A stretch of 64,000 nucleotides of DNA from Saposhnikovia divaricata (lineage: Eukaryota > Streptophyta > Magnoliopsida > Apiales > Apiaceae). The stretch covers positions 195,465,148 to 195,529,147 of the forward strand of contig CM071598.1 in the NCBI GenBank assembly GCA_036435485.1. The letters are read 5' to 3'. This document shows, one piece after another, positions 1-10,819 of this stretch. The position numbers and the translations under genes were made by a program. The notes beneath the pieces are model-generated. The model was not told the origin of the DNA and searched no databases. It was given only the letters and a program-made list of their open reading frames with translations. Each line of letters opens with the position of its first letter. Position 1 is the first letter of the stretch.

Positions 1-540
1 AAATAAACAATCTTGACATTGTTTATGATTAAGAAATGATGTATTAGATTAGGAAACACTCATGCATAAACCCAGTATCAAGATCAACAGGAAAACATAC
101 CTGTTGATTCCATGGGTTTGACGAGCTGGCCATGTCTTGCTACTTTCTTCAACTCTCTCTCACAGTACTCTCTCTGTGTGTGTCTCTGTCTCTAATCTCT
201 CTATGTCTCTAATCTCTCTGTCTCTCTCTCTCTCTGTGGATTCTTTCTCACTCTAGATTCTGTTTGTAATTCTGTTTTTCTATGGACTTAACTACCAGAG
301 TTTTTTATACTTGTTAGAGATGGAGGGAAAAGTTGGTTGGTTAACTTTTGAATGGCCAATTATTATCACAATAGTCCTCCTAATTTACCACACGTCACAT
401 GGAATAACAATACTAAATTTAAATCTTAAATATTCTAATTAATTTGTTAATCGTTTAAATTGGTTTAATGACTATTAATATTATTGTATGCATGTTTTTT
501 TTTATTCTAACCAAATTATTACAAATAAAAATGCTTATTG
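1..540 (+). repeat. Dispersed repeat, copy 1
   Basis: This stretch recurs in the same orientation at 22448-22920. Shared blocks include the 'agaaatgatg' region near the start, a pyrimidine-rich tract (about 131-240) and a 200-bp AT-rich block from about 321 that is nearly identical in both copies. It may begin before the window. No ORF, TIR or LTR end was found, so its class is unknown; a solo LTR or a duplicated 5' gene region are both possible. Confidence 0.7.
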
Positions 541-1649
541 ATGTTTAATTGAGTTTTATAAAATACCTCTTACCACCGGGAGATAACAAGTAGCTACCTT
601 TCAGTGGAACAACCACCAGTACTAACATTATTACTAACTTCAGTACTAATACGAGATCCATCACCACAAATTGAACCTGAATAAACATAAAATCAGTAAA
701 AATGAGAAAAATATAAAATCAGAATTTCAAATGAAATCAGTAACTATCAAACGAAACACAGCTCCAAAAGACTAATTGAAAAAAAATAACACCAAAAATG
801 ATGATCGATGAAAATTTACACTAAAAATAACATATGAGCGCAACACAAGATCAATCACAACAAAATAAGATAATTAAAATACGAAAAGCATATGAGCATA
901 ACTAAAACCCATATCAGCAGGGCGAAAACTAATTTTGCCTTGATTATAACTAATTTTAGGCAAAACAGTGGTAATAAACTTGAAACACCGATTATAACAT
1001 ATTACACTCTGTCAGTCACAAAACACCAATTTCAAACACAAATACAACGAATATTTTGAGCAAAAACACACATACGAGCAAGACGAAAGCTAATTTTACC
1101 TTGATTATCACTAATTTCAGCCAAATCATTCGTAATCATCTTGAATGAGTATCTGATAAACAGATTCAAAAAATCAGTTAAAAAAGCTAAAATTTTTGCA
1201 AAGATCCACAGGAATTGAGATGAGTTGAGTACACTAGAGAGATTAAAGAAGCGAGTTAGTGACGCGAGATTTAGTGATGGAAAAGCTGAGAAGAGCGAGA
1301 AGAGAGAGATGAGAAAGAGATGAGAGAGAGGAGGGAGAAAGAGATGTGCATCGAAGTGAGAGAAACGGAATCTGTTTACGTAATCTATGTTTTTTTTATT
1401 TTTTTGAAATTAATAAATGTTGAACGGATGAGATTAAATGGTAGTTAAAATAAATCAATTATCAGGATTTAGTTTATAGTTTGTATTTAAGGGTTAGTTT
1501 GTATTTGAGCAAAAACCTATATATATTGATGATTAATAAATTCCCTCATTTTTTTATTATTATTAATCCCAAATTATTAAACACAATGATGATGTCATAA
1601 TATTATGACTTTGGGAGTATTGCAATGCATGATCAAAATACGTCACAGG
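541..1649. other. Unassigned non-coding sequence
   Basis: No gene was recognised. From about 840 to 1140 a phrase containing 'catatgagca' and 'ctaattttgccttgatta' recurs two or three times with variation, so part of this is an imperfect internal repeat. 1240-1360 is strongly purine-rich (GA-rich), like a reversed 5' UTR or a simple-sequence tract. No ORF of note. Confidence 0.5.
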
Positions 1650-1958
1650 TGTTGTGAAACGTGGTTGCCATTTTGTTAAAAGATAAATAGTAAGGCTAGA
1701 TTTAGATTGTCAAATGTTAAACAATATAGTTAGATATAGCAGGAGAAGTTTTTGCCATGTAAAAGATTTAGTTGTCTCCTGCATTACCTTTTCATTGTCT
1801 AGCCATGTAAAAGATTTAGTTGTCTCCTGCATTACCTTTTCATTGCCTATAAATACTTTGCATCCGGGAATGAAAAATACACACCGAGCATCTCTTTCTC
1901 TGCTCTTTCTCTCTCTCTCTCTCTTTTTTGTTCAAGTATTATTAATAGCAGCTCCTTT
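1650..1958 (+). repeat. 5' LTR of copia A, first part
   Basis: Matches the 3' LTR at 9575-9878. It contains a 48-bp tandem duplication (units at 1754 and 1802) that the 3' LTR lacks, a TATAAATA box at about 1848-1855 and a CT-rich run at 1900-1925. The LTR is broken at 1958 by the CACTA element and resumes at 5772. Confidence 0.88.
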
Positions 1959-3260
1959 CACTACTACAAATTTAATCTTAGGAAACGCTGCTTACATATC
2001 GTTTTTCTAATGTGCTATGTAAGGATACTACTTACATAGCGTTTTTTAAAAAACGCTATGCAAGCTATAAAAAATAAAATTGAAAATAAATGAAAATTTA
2101 TAAAAAAAAATATTACAATAGCGTTTCTAAGTAACATGTTTTATAGCGTTTATACAAGCGCTATGTAAGAAACCATATTTTAAGTAATTAAATTTATTTA
2201 TTTAATTAAATAGTACTACAACGCTTTTACAAACGCCATGTATCCTAAAAAAATTGTTTTGTTTTTAACTAATTAGTTAAGTAAAATCAAAACAATTCTT
2301 TCTAAATCAAACACACAGACATCTCTCGAGCTCTCGAGCGACACAGACATCTCTCGAGCTCCCGAGCGACATCAACATCTCCACATCTCTCTGTTCTTCA
2401 TCTGACATCCACATCTCTGTGTTCTCTGGTCATCTCTCTGTTGCTTGGATTCAATTTGTAAGTGTCTGTTGTCAATTGGGGTTTTTAATTTTAGGATTTT
2501 AAATTTTGGTCATTGCTGGGTTTTAATTGTCATTTGCGTTTGATTCCTGTATGAATTGGGTTTCATTTATTGTATACAATTGAGTCGGATTTTTGACTAC
2601 GGGTGGGTGTCTTGTATTATTATGTTGGCAGGTAGATAATAAGTGGGTATTGATGGTTTGATCGGTAAAGATAAGTTTAACCGGATTGTGAAGCTTTTGT
2701 GTAGTCCAGAAACTATAATTTATATAATCTCTGTTGTTTACTTCATATGCCTTTGCTTTTAATAAGTGGGTTTTTATAAGTATCTGCATCTTACTTGATA
2801 TAGGTTACTTGACATCTCTCCCCTACCAGTTACATAAAAAGTTGAAAACCAACCAAATCACCATTTTGTGCATAACCAAAACAAGCCACCTCTGCTATAA
2901 AGGGATCTGGCCAAGCATATAATAGCATGGTTCTCTTTAGACAGTCATAGGTGTTGTAATAATGCTACCAACATACCAATGCGGGAGACTTCAGGTCATC
3001 TTTAATTCCCTGTATATCAAACCGTACCCTTCATTCTCTTCCTTGTTGAATTACTGGCCATCTACCAATTCGTGATGGTAAATTGTTTAAATTTCATTAA
3101 GGGTTCTTGAGATGTTATTATGAAATGCTATTCAAGTTTATGTTTTTTTTTAAAAATGTCAATGTCATTTTTTGTCATTTGCTCCCTTTGCCCTTTACTA
3201 TTCCCTTGTTATATTTATTGGTTCTAAATTACAGCAGTACTTGTCCTATTTTCTGAATCG

Positions 3261-3664
3261 AGATACTCATTGTCGTACATTAAGATGGTGGAGAGGGGGC
3301 AAGAAAGTTGAGGTTTGGAAGGCTCATATCATAACACAGCAATCCAAGCAGTTATGAAGGTTCCGTCAGGAGAATTGATAACAGGTGGCTATAATCTTGT
3401 TTTTTTTCCCCGTTTTGCAGTGTGACTGTGTAGGCATTCTATTTTCCTTTGTCTTTTTACCATGTCTACCTCTATCTTGGTTAATAGTTCACCATGATCT
3501 CATTGCATGCCGGATAATCAGGAAAAGAATGCAACTGGTATTGAAAGTGGATGGTTACGGTGATAGATTTTGAACAGTTTGTCAATAATGTTCCAGGTTC
3601 TAGTGACAAAACGGTAAAGCTTTGGAATGGAAAGCAAGTTTACATACCTTATCTGGGCATTCGG
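3261..3664 (+). pseudogene. Captured WD40 gene fragment (PLAA/DOA1-like)
   Basis: Two exon-like blocks. Block 1 (3261-3384) reads TLRWWRGG..VEVWKAH and, after a small insertion that shifts the frame, IQAVMKVPSGELITG. Block 2 (3597-3664) reads GSSDKTVKLWNGKQ and, after another shift, HTLSGHS. They are separated by an intron with GT at 3385 and AG at 3595-3596; joining them keeps the phase (T-G-S-S-D). The order 'RW.xG..VE.W.AH..IQAV..PSGEL.TGSSD..KLW.GK' is that of the N-terminal WD40 propeller of phospholipase-A2-activating protein, the Ufd3/Doa1 ubiquitin-binding CDC48 cofactor. Only about 55 codons survive and two frameshifts make it non-functional. The gene family is inferred from recalled family sequence. 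Confidence 0.72.
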
Positions 3665-4956
3665 GTGTGTTTATTCATTCTTTTTCTCCTTTTTTTTTAT
3701 ATTGGTTCAGCAGGTTAGACTGTAACATGTAAGAGATCATTATTTTTTTGCAAGAGTTTGGCTTTGGAGTCACTTGAAAGTGTGAACTTATGTTGCTTTG
3801 TTGTTGTTTTATTGTGTGAGTTAGTGCCATGTTATATATATTGTCTCTGTTCTGATACCATGAATGGAGCAGAATACAAATACCTCCACTAGAAATTGTA
3901 CAATGACAATTTTTTTTAAATCCATTTTCGTATGTTTTATTTAGTTGACTGAAAAGACTTGCAAATTCTGCAAATTCAGGCTGGGGTTAATTGAAATTTT
4001 GCAAAAAAATAGATTATTCAGTTTTAAAATCAATCTTATAGCTGTATGACTAGTCAGAAACTATAGATATATTTAGAGTCTTGCAGTGATGTTACTTGCA
4101 GCGCTGCTTTATACACATTTTACCTCTCAGGAGATATGCAGGTCAATAAATGCTTCAGTATTTATGTATATCTATACTGAAAAGTTCAAGATTGATAAAC
4201 CATAAACAGAATTATTGTACTTGTGTGACTTCACTTTCTTCTCTTCCAGATGTTGTTGTACACAGATTGTTTGCTGCATCTTTAGGAATGTACAAGCTTC
4301 CAAATATTTGCCAAGACAGACCCCAAGTTACCAGTATTGCTGATAGTAAGACTCTTAATTGCTGTTTTCGTTATATATAGAATGACAATACATCCTGTTA
4401 AATAATATGTAACTGTATAATGCAAGTGAAAATAGCATTGTACTTTACCATTGTTAGTGACCAACTTCTCCTTCAAGCAAGTCACTTTGTTTAAAGCCGG
4501 ACAGTAGACTATATGGCGAACTAAAAATGCTATATTTCCTGCAAGTGATAAATGTGTTACGGTTTCGATTTCCATTTTTGTCTGAACCTTAATTACATTA
4601 AACTCTAGAGTATAGTACTTTTGCACACCAGCCATCTAATTAAATATCTATCGTTACATATTACAATGGTAATACTAAATTGACTGCTATTAGTCTTAAC
4701 AAGTTAAAGAAATGAGAAGGATTATTGACTATCTATGTCAAGTTATCTGTTCGTTTATGTTTTCCATATGTGGCAGGCTTTTATTCTTAAAATAGTGACG
4801 AGTATATTGCCATTTTCTTACAACCTTGAATGCCCGAATTGCTGCTATAAGATGTTTCAATCGTTTGGTTTATTCATTCCAACATGCCTTTTACTCATTG
4901 TTTTAAACATGCATCAGGACACTTTCAAGACAGACTACTCTAATACTTTCATCTAG

Positions 4957-5060
4957 TTTGCAATCCCTGCATTCCAAGAAATCTAGAGATCCGACATGGG
5001 AAGTGTCCAGGTTGTGGAACTGCATTTGGACAAAGTGACGTTTGTTTTGTGAAGATATGA
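4957..5060 (+). pseudogene. Captured RING-finger terminal exon (BRE1/HUB-like)
   Basis: A stop-free block after the acceptor AG at 4955-4956 encodes about 33 residues, starting CNPC and containing IRHGKCPGCGTAFGQSD, ending VKI followed by TGA (5058-5060). CxxC...CPxCGTAFG..DVxxVK is the second half and extreme C-terminus of the RING of BRE1-type histone H2B ubiquitin ligases (HUB1/HUB2 in Arabidopsis), where the stop follows the RING closely. The reading starts in phase with a split Phe codon, as expected for a last exon. The rest of the RING and the coiled coil are missing, so this is only a captured 3' end. It is unrelated to the WD40 fragment 1.3 kb upstream. Confidence 0.72.
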
Positions 5061-5768
5061 AAGAGCTTTCGTATCTGGGTCTTTTGAGCAGTCAGTTTTT
5101 GTATTGATCCGTAAGAAACAGGCACTCTTAAATATATTTTTATATAGAAAAAGGGATAGTCTTTGTATCCGTTGTGCAGTTGCTAATGCTCTAGTTTCTA
5201 GGTATACTTTAAATTTATATTGTATTGTACGAATAAACGAGGAAGATTCGACTTGTAAGTAGTGATCTTGCTACTTAAAAGTTTTTTGCAAGTTGTTGAT
5301 ATTTGGAATTTATTTCAATTTTAATGAAGTAATTTTAGTTTCTAGTTTTTGTTAGAATTTGGATTGGCATTGTCAATTTTATTGTATTTATGAATTATTT
5401 TAGGAATATTATAGGTTTAAATTGGTGGTAAAAATAATTACATTATATTTTTTTAAATGTTAAATAGGCAGGAAAAACAATTTTTTTCATAAAAAAATAG
5501 TGTGCAACTTCTATGGCGTTTGTAGGAAAGCTGTGTAACTAATATTGTTTTTAAGTCGAATGACTTGGATAGCGTTCATAGAAGTGCTATCTAAGTAGAA
5601 TTTAACTTGGATGACACTTACTTGCATAGCGTTTCTAAAAGAGCTATGTAAGAAATGTACTTAGAGAGCGCCAAAATAAGCGTTATGCAAGTGAATTGAA
5701 CTTACATAGCACTTAAAAGCGTGTAAGCTAAAAAACAAGCGCTATGCAAGTTAAAATCTGTAGTAGTG

Positions 5769-5800
5769 TTTATAGTTATTATAGCTAGTATATTATAACA
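5769..5800 (+). repeat. 5' LTR of copia A, remainder
   Basis: After the TTT duplication at 5769-5771 the LTR resumes and reads through 'atagctagtatattataaca', matching the end of the 3' LTR. The internal region begins at about 5801. Confidence 0.85.
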
Positions 5801-6397
5801 CGTTATCAGCACGGAGCCCTGCCGGAACTGAGAAGGTATAGTTTTATTTTAATATATATTATACGTAACTAATATATATATATATATAGCCGGAGCACCA
5901 TCTACTAATAACTAATATATATATATGGCCGGAGCACCGCCTACTAAAACGGTACCATTTAATTTTGGGTAATACCGAAATAATGTGGGAACCTTTTAAT
6001 TATATTTTCATTGATATATAAATTGTTGTTATATATTAACTGACCTTTATCTATACTGTTATTAAAATGGTACCATTCATCGAAAGATATTGTGGGAACA
6101 TTTTTTTATGATTATTATTTATCGTAAAATAATCTTTGTGCACGAACTAACTTATGCAGGATTTTCTACCCAAATATATTTATCAGTTCGAGATAACCTG
6201 TATACGCAGACGTGCGTATGGCTGGTGAAAATCCATTTGTTGCTCTATACATAGATCTGTTTATAATATCAGTGATAATAATGATATATACATTTATTAT
6301 TGCATATTTGTTAACGCACCCGATTAACTAGGACTTATGTAAATATTTCTATTGATGATTTAAGTTTAATAATTTGTGTGTTAAATTCAGATTTAGT
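5801..6397 (+). other. Copia A leader with candidate primer-binding site
   Basis: Untranslated leader between the 5' LTR and gag. The first bases, CGTTATCAGCACGG, sit where the tRNA primer-binding site belongs and resemble the 'TTATCAGCACG' seen in some plant copia leaders; the tRNA is not assigned. At 5860-5960 a block of (TA)n followed by 'gccggagcacc' is tandemly repeated. No ORF. Confidence 0.6.
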
Positions 6398-7399
6398 ATG
6401 ACAAACCTTACAAGCTTATCGTTCGTTGCATTAGACATTTCTGGTGATGATTATTTGTCATGGGTACAAGATGTAAAACTGCATCTTGGTTCAAAGAAAT
6501 TAAGCGATACGATAAAGGTAGAAAATACAGCCACGGCTGAAGAAAACTTTACCTCTATTATTTTTCTCCGACACCACATGCATGAAGATTTAAAATCTGA
6601 ATACCTAGAAGTCGAGGATCCTTATGTTTTATGGGAAAATCTAAAAGATAGATTTGACCACCAGAAACTAGTTTATCTGCCTGCAGCTGAAAATGATTGG
6701 GCTAATCTAAGACTTCAGGATTTTAAGAGTGTTTGGGAATATAGTTGTGCTTTATTCAAGATAAGTTCTAGGCTCATTATGTGTGGTGAGAAAGTTACTG
6801 AGAAAAGAAAAATCGATAAAACATTATCAACTTTTCACCCCAATAATATCAACTTAGCTGAAATGTATAGAGAGTGCAAATTCACCAAGTTCGGGGATCT
6901 TCTATCAACTCTCCTTGTTGCCGAACAGAATCATGAATTGGTGATAAAGAATCATCAATCCCGTCCAACGGGATCTACCCCTTTACCTGAAGTAAATAAC
7001 ATGTCATTCCAGCAGAATGTACGTGGAAAAGGGCATAGAGGTGGACGAGGTCAAGATCGATACCGTGGACGAGGTCGAGGTCACGGGCACTTTCGTCCAT
7101 ATAACAGCTCTGGTCATCAGAAGTGGAAATCTGAACAGAGTAAAAGAGAGGCACCACAGGGAGGGAAACTGGATAATACATGCCATAAGTGTGGAATGGA
7201 AGGACACTGGCCACGTAATTGTCATATCCCAAAACATCTTGTTGATCTATACCAATCATCTCAGAACTCAAAAGGGAAAATGGTAGAAACCAATTTCGCC
7301 AATAACCTAGATGATTCCCCGATAGTTACAACTGGAGGAATAAGCATTAATGGTCCGAATGAACCTAACGAAACTCCCATATGGGAGGCTGAAGATTAG
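6398..7399 (+). CDS. Copia A gag (nucleocapsid) ORF
   Basis: A 333-codon open frame from the ATG at 6398; upstream in-frame codons exist but the first is TTG. The N-terminal part contains DYLSWVQDVKLHL and 'VLWENLKDRFDHQ', typical of the UBN2-type gag of plant copia elements. A basic RG-rich tract follows (about residues 215-240). A CCHC zinc knuckle, CHKCGMEGHWPRNC, lies near residue 265. Gag packages element RNA into virus-like particles. It is the only undamaged frame of this element, and it ends in a stop instead of running into protease, as if separated from pol by deletion. Confidence 0.85.
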   Translation: MTNLTSLSFVALDISGDDYLSWVQDVKLHLGSKKLSDTIKVENTATAEENFTSIIFLRHHMHEDLKSEYLEVEDPYVLWENLKDRFDHQKLVYLPAAENDWANLRLQDFKSVWEYSCALFKISSRLIMCGEKVTEKRKIDKTLSTFHPNNINLAEMYRECKFTKFGDLLSTLLVAEQNHELVIKNHQSRPTGSTPLPEVNNMSFQQNVRGKGHRGGRGQDRYRGRGRGHGHFRPYNSSGHQKWKSEQSKREAPQGGKLDNTCHKCGMEGHWPRNCHIPKHLVDLYQSSQNSKGKMVETNFANNLDDSPIVTTGGISINGPNEPNETPIWEAED

Positions 7400-7489
7400 T
7401 TTCATAAAAACTACTATAATATTGTGTATTATCTTATTTAAGTAGTGTGTTATGTTTTTCTATCAAATAAAAGTGTGTTTCTTAATTAT

Positions 7490-9445
7490 GTACAGAATGA
7501 TTTCTGAGGATATATGCATTAATGATTGTGCCATTAACTCATACGATTTTACAAAATCAAATCCGCGCTTGAAGCATGGTAGACCGGTCGGTGCAAAAGA
7601 TGTTGCACCACGAAAACGAAGAAAATGCCCCTGAAGTGGCACATGCTCTAGAAGTAGCAAATACCCCTGAAGTGGTATTATCTCCTGAAGAGATTCTAAT
7701 CCCTAAAGATGAGGGATTAAGTAATCATGAAATTTCAATAAATCATGCGCATGATATGAAATTATGGGATCGAAGTAAAGCCATAATTGATGATGTATTT
7801 GTGTACTCTGCGGTATTGGATGTCGATATAAATTCTAATCCAGAACCACAAAGTGTGGATGAATGCCATCAAAGAAAAGACTTGCTAAAATGGAAAGACG
7901 CAATTCAAACTGAATTAAATTCATTGCGTAAAAGAGAAGAATTTGGACCTGTTGTCCAAACACCAATTGGTGTGAACCCTGTTGGAAATAAATGGGTATT
8001 CGTAAGAAAACAAAATGAAAAGAATGAGATAATGAGATACAAAGCCCGACTTGTGGCTCAAAGGTTTTCTCAAAGACCTGGCATTGATTATCAAGAGACA
8101 TACTCGCCGGTAATGGATGGAATTACTTTTCGTTTCATATTAGGTATGGCTTCTAATGAAAAACTAGAAACACGTCTTATTGACGTCGTTGATGCATACC
8201 TATATGGTTCACTTGATAGTGAAATTTTTTATGAAAATCCTAGAAGTATTGAAAATGGATAAGTTCAAGAAACCTCGTCATATATACTCCATTAAAATTC
8301 AACGATCATTGTATGGATTGAAACAATCTGGTCGTATGTGGTATAACAGACTTATTTACAAAAGAATGGGTATATTAGTAATCAGATTTGTCCATGTGTT
8401 TTTATCAAGAAATCACAATCTGTTTTTGTGATCATTGCTGTATATGTGGATGATTTAAATCTTGTAGGAACAGCTACAGAGGTCGATGATGTTGTCATAT
8501 ATCTAAAGACAAAATTTGAAATGAAAGATCTTGGAAGGACAAAATATTGTCTTGGTATACAGGTTGAGCACCTGTCATCAGGAATTTGAAATGAAAAAGT
8601 TTTGAGCAGATTTTACATGGATAAATCTCATCCTTTGACCACTTCAATGGTGGTTAGATCTTTAGAACCTGATAAAGATCCATTTCGACCACGAGAAGAT
8701 GATGAAGATGTTCTTGGTCCTGAAATTCCATATCTTGGTGCCATTGGTGCACTTATGTATCTTGCGAATAATACAAGGCCAGATATTGCATTTGCTGTAA
8801 ATTTATTGGCTAGGTTTAGCTCCGTTCCGATGGACAGACATTGGAATTAGATCAAACATATATTCCGTTATCTTCGTGGAACAGTTGATTTTGGGTTATT
8901 CTTTCCGGAAAACTCAACATCTCAGTTAATTGGATATGCAGACGCTGGATATTTGTCAGATCCTCATTTTGGCAAATCACAAACTGGATATGTATTTACA
9001 TATTGCGGTACAACCATTTCCTGGAAATCTAGAAAGCAAACTACGGTGGAAACCTCATCAAATCACTCAGAACTAATTGCAATTCAAGAAGCCAGTAGAG
9101 AATGTGTTTGGTTGCGGTCTATCATCGAGAATATTCAAGAATCATGTGGATTACCGGATATCATGAGAAGTCCCATTGTTATGTTTGAAGATAACACTGC
9201 ATGTATTGATCAACTTAAAGAAGGATAAATCAAAGGAGACAGAATGAAGCACATTTCACCAAAATTCTTCTACACTCATGAACTTCAAAAGAATGGTGGA
9301 AATTGATGTACAACAAATCCGATCATGTGACAACCTTGCAGACTTATTCATAAAATCATTACCGAATTCAACATTCAGGAACCTACGACACAATGTTGGA
9401 ATGTGTCGACTCAAGGATCTGTTGCAACAAAACTTCAATGAATAA
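7490..9445 (+). pseudogene. Copia A pol remnant: reverse transcriptase and RNase H
   Basis: The remnant begins with RPVGAKD, the linker normally found after integrase. RT motifs follow: NKWVFVRK, YKARLVAQRF, GIDYQETYSPV (about 7985-8110), SLYGLKQSG (8307) and the catalytic YVDDL (about 8444). RNase H follows, with NTRPDIAFAVN (8771), GYADAGY (8934) and a degenerate tail ADLF.KSLP near 9340. Stops and frameshifts occur around 8260, 8590, 8850 and 9226. Gag-pre-integrase, protease and integrase are all missing between 7400 and 7490. The protein would have copied element RNA into DNA; it is now dead. Confidence 0.88.
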
Positions 9446-9564
9446 TTGGTTTTCTTCCAAGGGGAGACTGTACTCTTTTTCCTTCGTCAAAGTTTTTATT
9501 TCACTGGGTTTTTCTTTGAAAAAGGTTTTAACGAGGCAGTTTATGATCTGTACTAAATGACAAT

Positions 9565-9574
9565 CAAAGGGGAG
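9565..9574 (+). promoter_or_regulatory. Polypurine tract of copia A
   Basis: CAAAGGGGAG lies directly before the TGTAGTG start of the 3' LTR, the position of the plus-strand primer used in reverse transcription. Confidence 0.75.
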
Positions 9575-9779
9575 TGTAGTGAAACGTGATTGCCATTTTG
9601 TCAAAAGATAAATAGTAAGGCTAGATTTAGATTGTCAAATGTTAAACATTATAGTTAGATATAGCAGGAGAAGTTTTTGCCATGTAAAAGATTTAGTTGT
9701 CCCCTGCATTACCTTTTCATTGCCTATAAATACTTTGCATCCGGGAATGAAAAATACACACCGAGCATCTCTTTCTCTG

Positions 9780-9828
<49 letters not shown>

Positions 9829-9878
9829 TCTTGTTCAAGTATTATTATTATATTTATTATAGCTAGTATATTATAATA
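9575..9878 (+). repeat. 3' LTR of copia A
   Basis: Pairs with 1650-1958 plus 5772-5800. It has a single copy of the 48-bp unit duplicated in the 5' LTR, a TATAAATA box at 9725-9732 and an expanded CT microsatellite at 9782-9832. The exact end is uncertain by about 3 bp because the usual terminal CA is altered. Confidence 0.88.
9782..9832 (+). repeat. (CT)n microsatellite
   Basis: About 50 bp of CT dinucleotides inside the 3' LTR, longer than the matching run in the 5' LTR. Confidence 0.9.
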
Positions 9879-9895
9879 ACAAGAACCTATTACTT

Positions 9896-10819
9896 TTTTT
9901 TTGTCACAAAGAGAAAAGGTTTCATTAAATTGACCAAACACACAGTCGAGACATACCCCCAACTAGTGGTACAATCAGGTTGAAAAACAAAGACAAGCTA
10001 AAACACTTAGCTGATTTGTTTCCTGATCGTTTGATAACACTACAGATCTGAAAAAATCTGTTAACTGAAAATGAAAACAAAGACAACCCAATAAATCCAA
10101 ATTGTACCAACATCCCTGAATACAGTAATATTACAAATGACCTGAACACATAAAAACCATTGGTAGCCCATTGTTCAGTTGGAGCACCCCAGCTATCTAC
10201 ATGCCAGGAACCAGCTATAGACTTGCCGTAAGTAAAAACTCCCCAAGGATGAACACAATCATGTTGTGAAAGGTGAGCTCTTGCAATAATCAACACTGCC
10301 CCAGCTTCGATGCGGCCTCTCCAGATCTCTCGAGATATCAATTGAGACATTTTCGGAGTACGGAAATAAAAAAACCAAATACACCAAAACATATTACCAT
10401 ATACAAAACACTCCAAAGGGAGAGACCACTCCAAAGGGAGAGACATACTATAATTCGAAAAATCAAAGATCTCAGATTGACACCAAATTTTGATATGATG
10501 TTAAGCAGGAGATTTTGAGTTTAGGAAATGTATTTATTTGATATTTCGAGTTCTAAATCGCAACAGATCTGAAAAAGAACTCGAATGGGTTTTTTCGAAA
10601 TTTTTTGAAAAATTCCGATTTGTGGAAGAAATGAGAGGGATTTGAGAAGAGGGAGGAAATCTTGGTTGGAGAAAGAGGAGGGAAGAGGAAGAAGGGCCTC
10701 CGGCCGGTGGATAAACCACCGCCGGAGGGAGACAACTGACGAGGTGTAGCTTACAGAGAGAGGGAGAAAAAGATGTTGGGTGGTTATATTATGTGTTTTT
10801 CCAGTAGTACATTGGAAAG
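9896..10819 (-). mobile_element. Poly(A) retroposon, minus strand
   Basis: Flanked by 17-bp direct repeats differing at one base: ACAAGAACCTATTACTT (9879-9895) and ACAGGAACCTATTACTT (10820-10836). Just inside the left copy is a T run, which is a 3' poly(A) tail read on the minus strand. These are signs of LINE-mediated retroposition. On the minus strand the first 250 bp are pyrimidine-rich with a 'ccggcggtgg' stretch, like a 5' UTR. A 173-codon ORF (10446 down to 9925) begins just after a 14-bp tandem repeat. I do not recognise that ORF; no reverse transcriptase is visible. It could be a non-autonomous LINE relative or a processed transcript. Confidence 0.75.

Larger units (their letters stand above)
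1959..5768 (+). mobile_element. Non-autonomous CACTA element with captured gene fragments
   Basis: The left end reads CACTACTACAAATTT and the right end is the inverted form of CACTACTACAGATTT. The element is flanked by the 3-bp duplication TTT (1956-1958 and 5769-5771), the size expected for CACTA (En/Spm) elements. Subterminal regions (about 1985-2240 and 5500-5750) carry many short copies of an 'acatagcgtt/aacgctatg' motif in both orientations, a hallmark of CACTA ends. No transposase is present. The interior carries exon-like pieces of a WD40 gene and a RING gene in the plus direction, so it is a gene-capturing Pack-CACTA. It sits inside the 5' LTR of copia A and is therefore younger than that insertion. 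Confidence 0.9.
1650..9878 (+). mobile_element. Ty1/copia retrotransposon A, decayed, with nested CACTA
   Basis: A copia-type LTR element delimited by LTR copies starting TGTTGTGAAACG (1650) and TGTAGTGAAACG (9575). Internal order is gag, then a stretch leading directly into reverse transcriptase and RNase H; protease and integrase are absent. The 5-bp sequence ACAGG precedes the 5' LTR (1645-1649). The expected copy after the 3' LTR appears as ACAAG at 9879 and ACAGG at 10820, because a later retroposon duplicated that site. The pol reading frame has several stops and shifts, so the element is dead. The order gag-(PR-IN lost)-RT-RH is the copia arrangement. Confidence 0.9.

Noticed and set aside
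2310..2460. Promoter or first exon of a gene in the CACTA element
   Set aside because: Pyrimidine-rich and UTR-like, with a short duplication ('cagacatctctcgagctc'), but no connected coding exon could be shown.
9717..9962. Arg/Glu repeat ORF on the minus strand
   Set aside because: Reverse reading of the (CT)n tract in the LTR.
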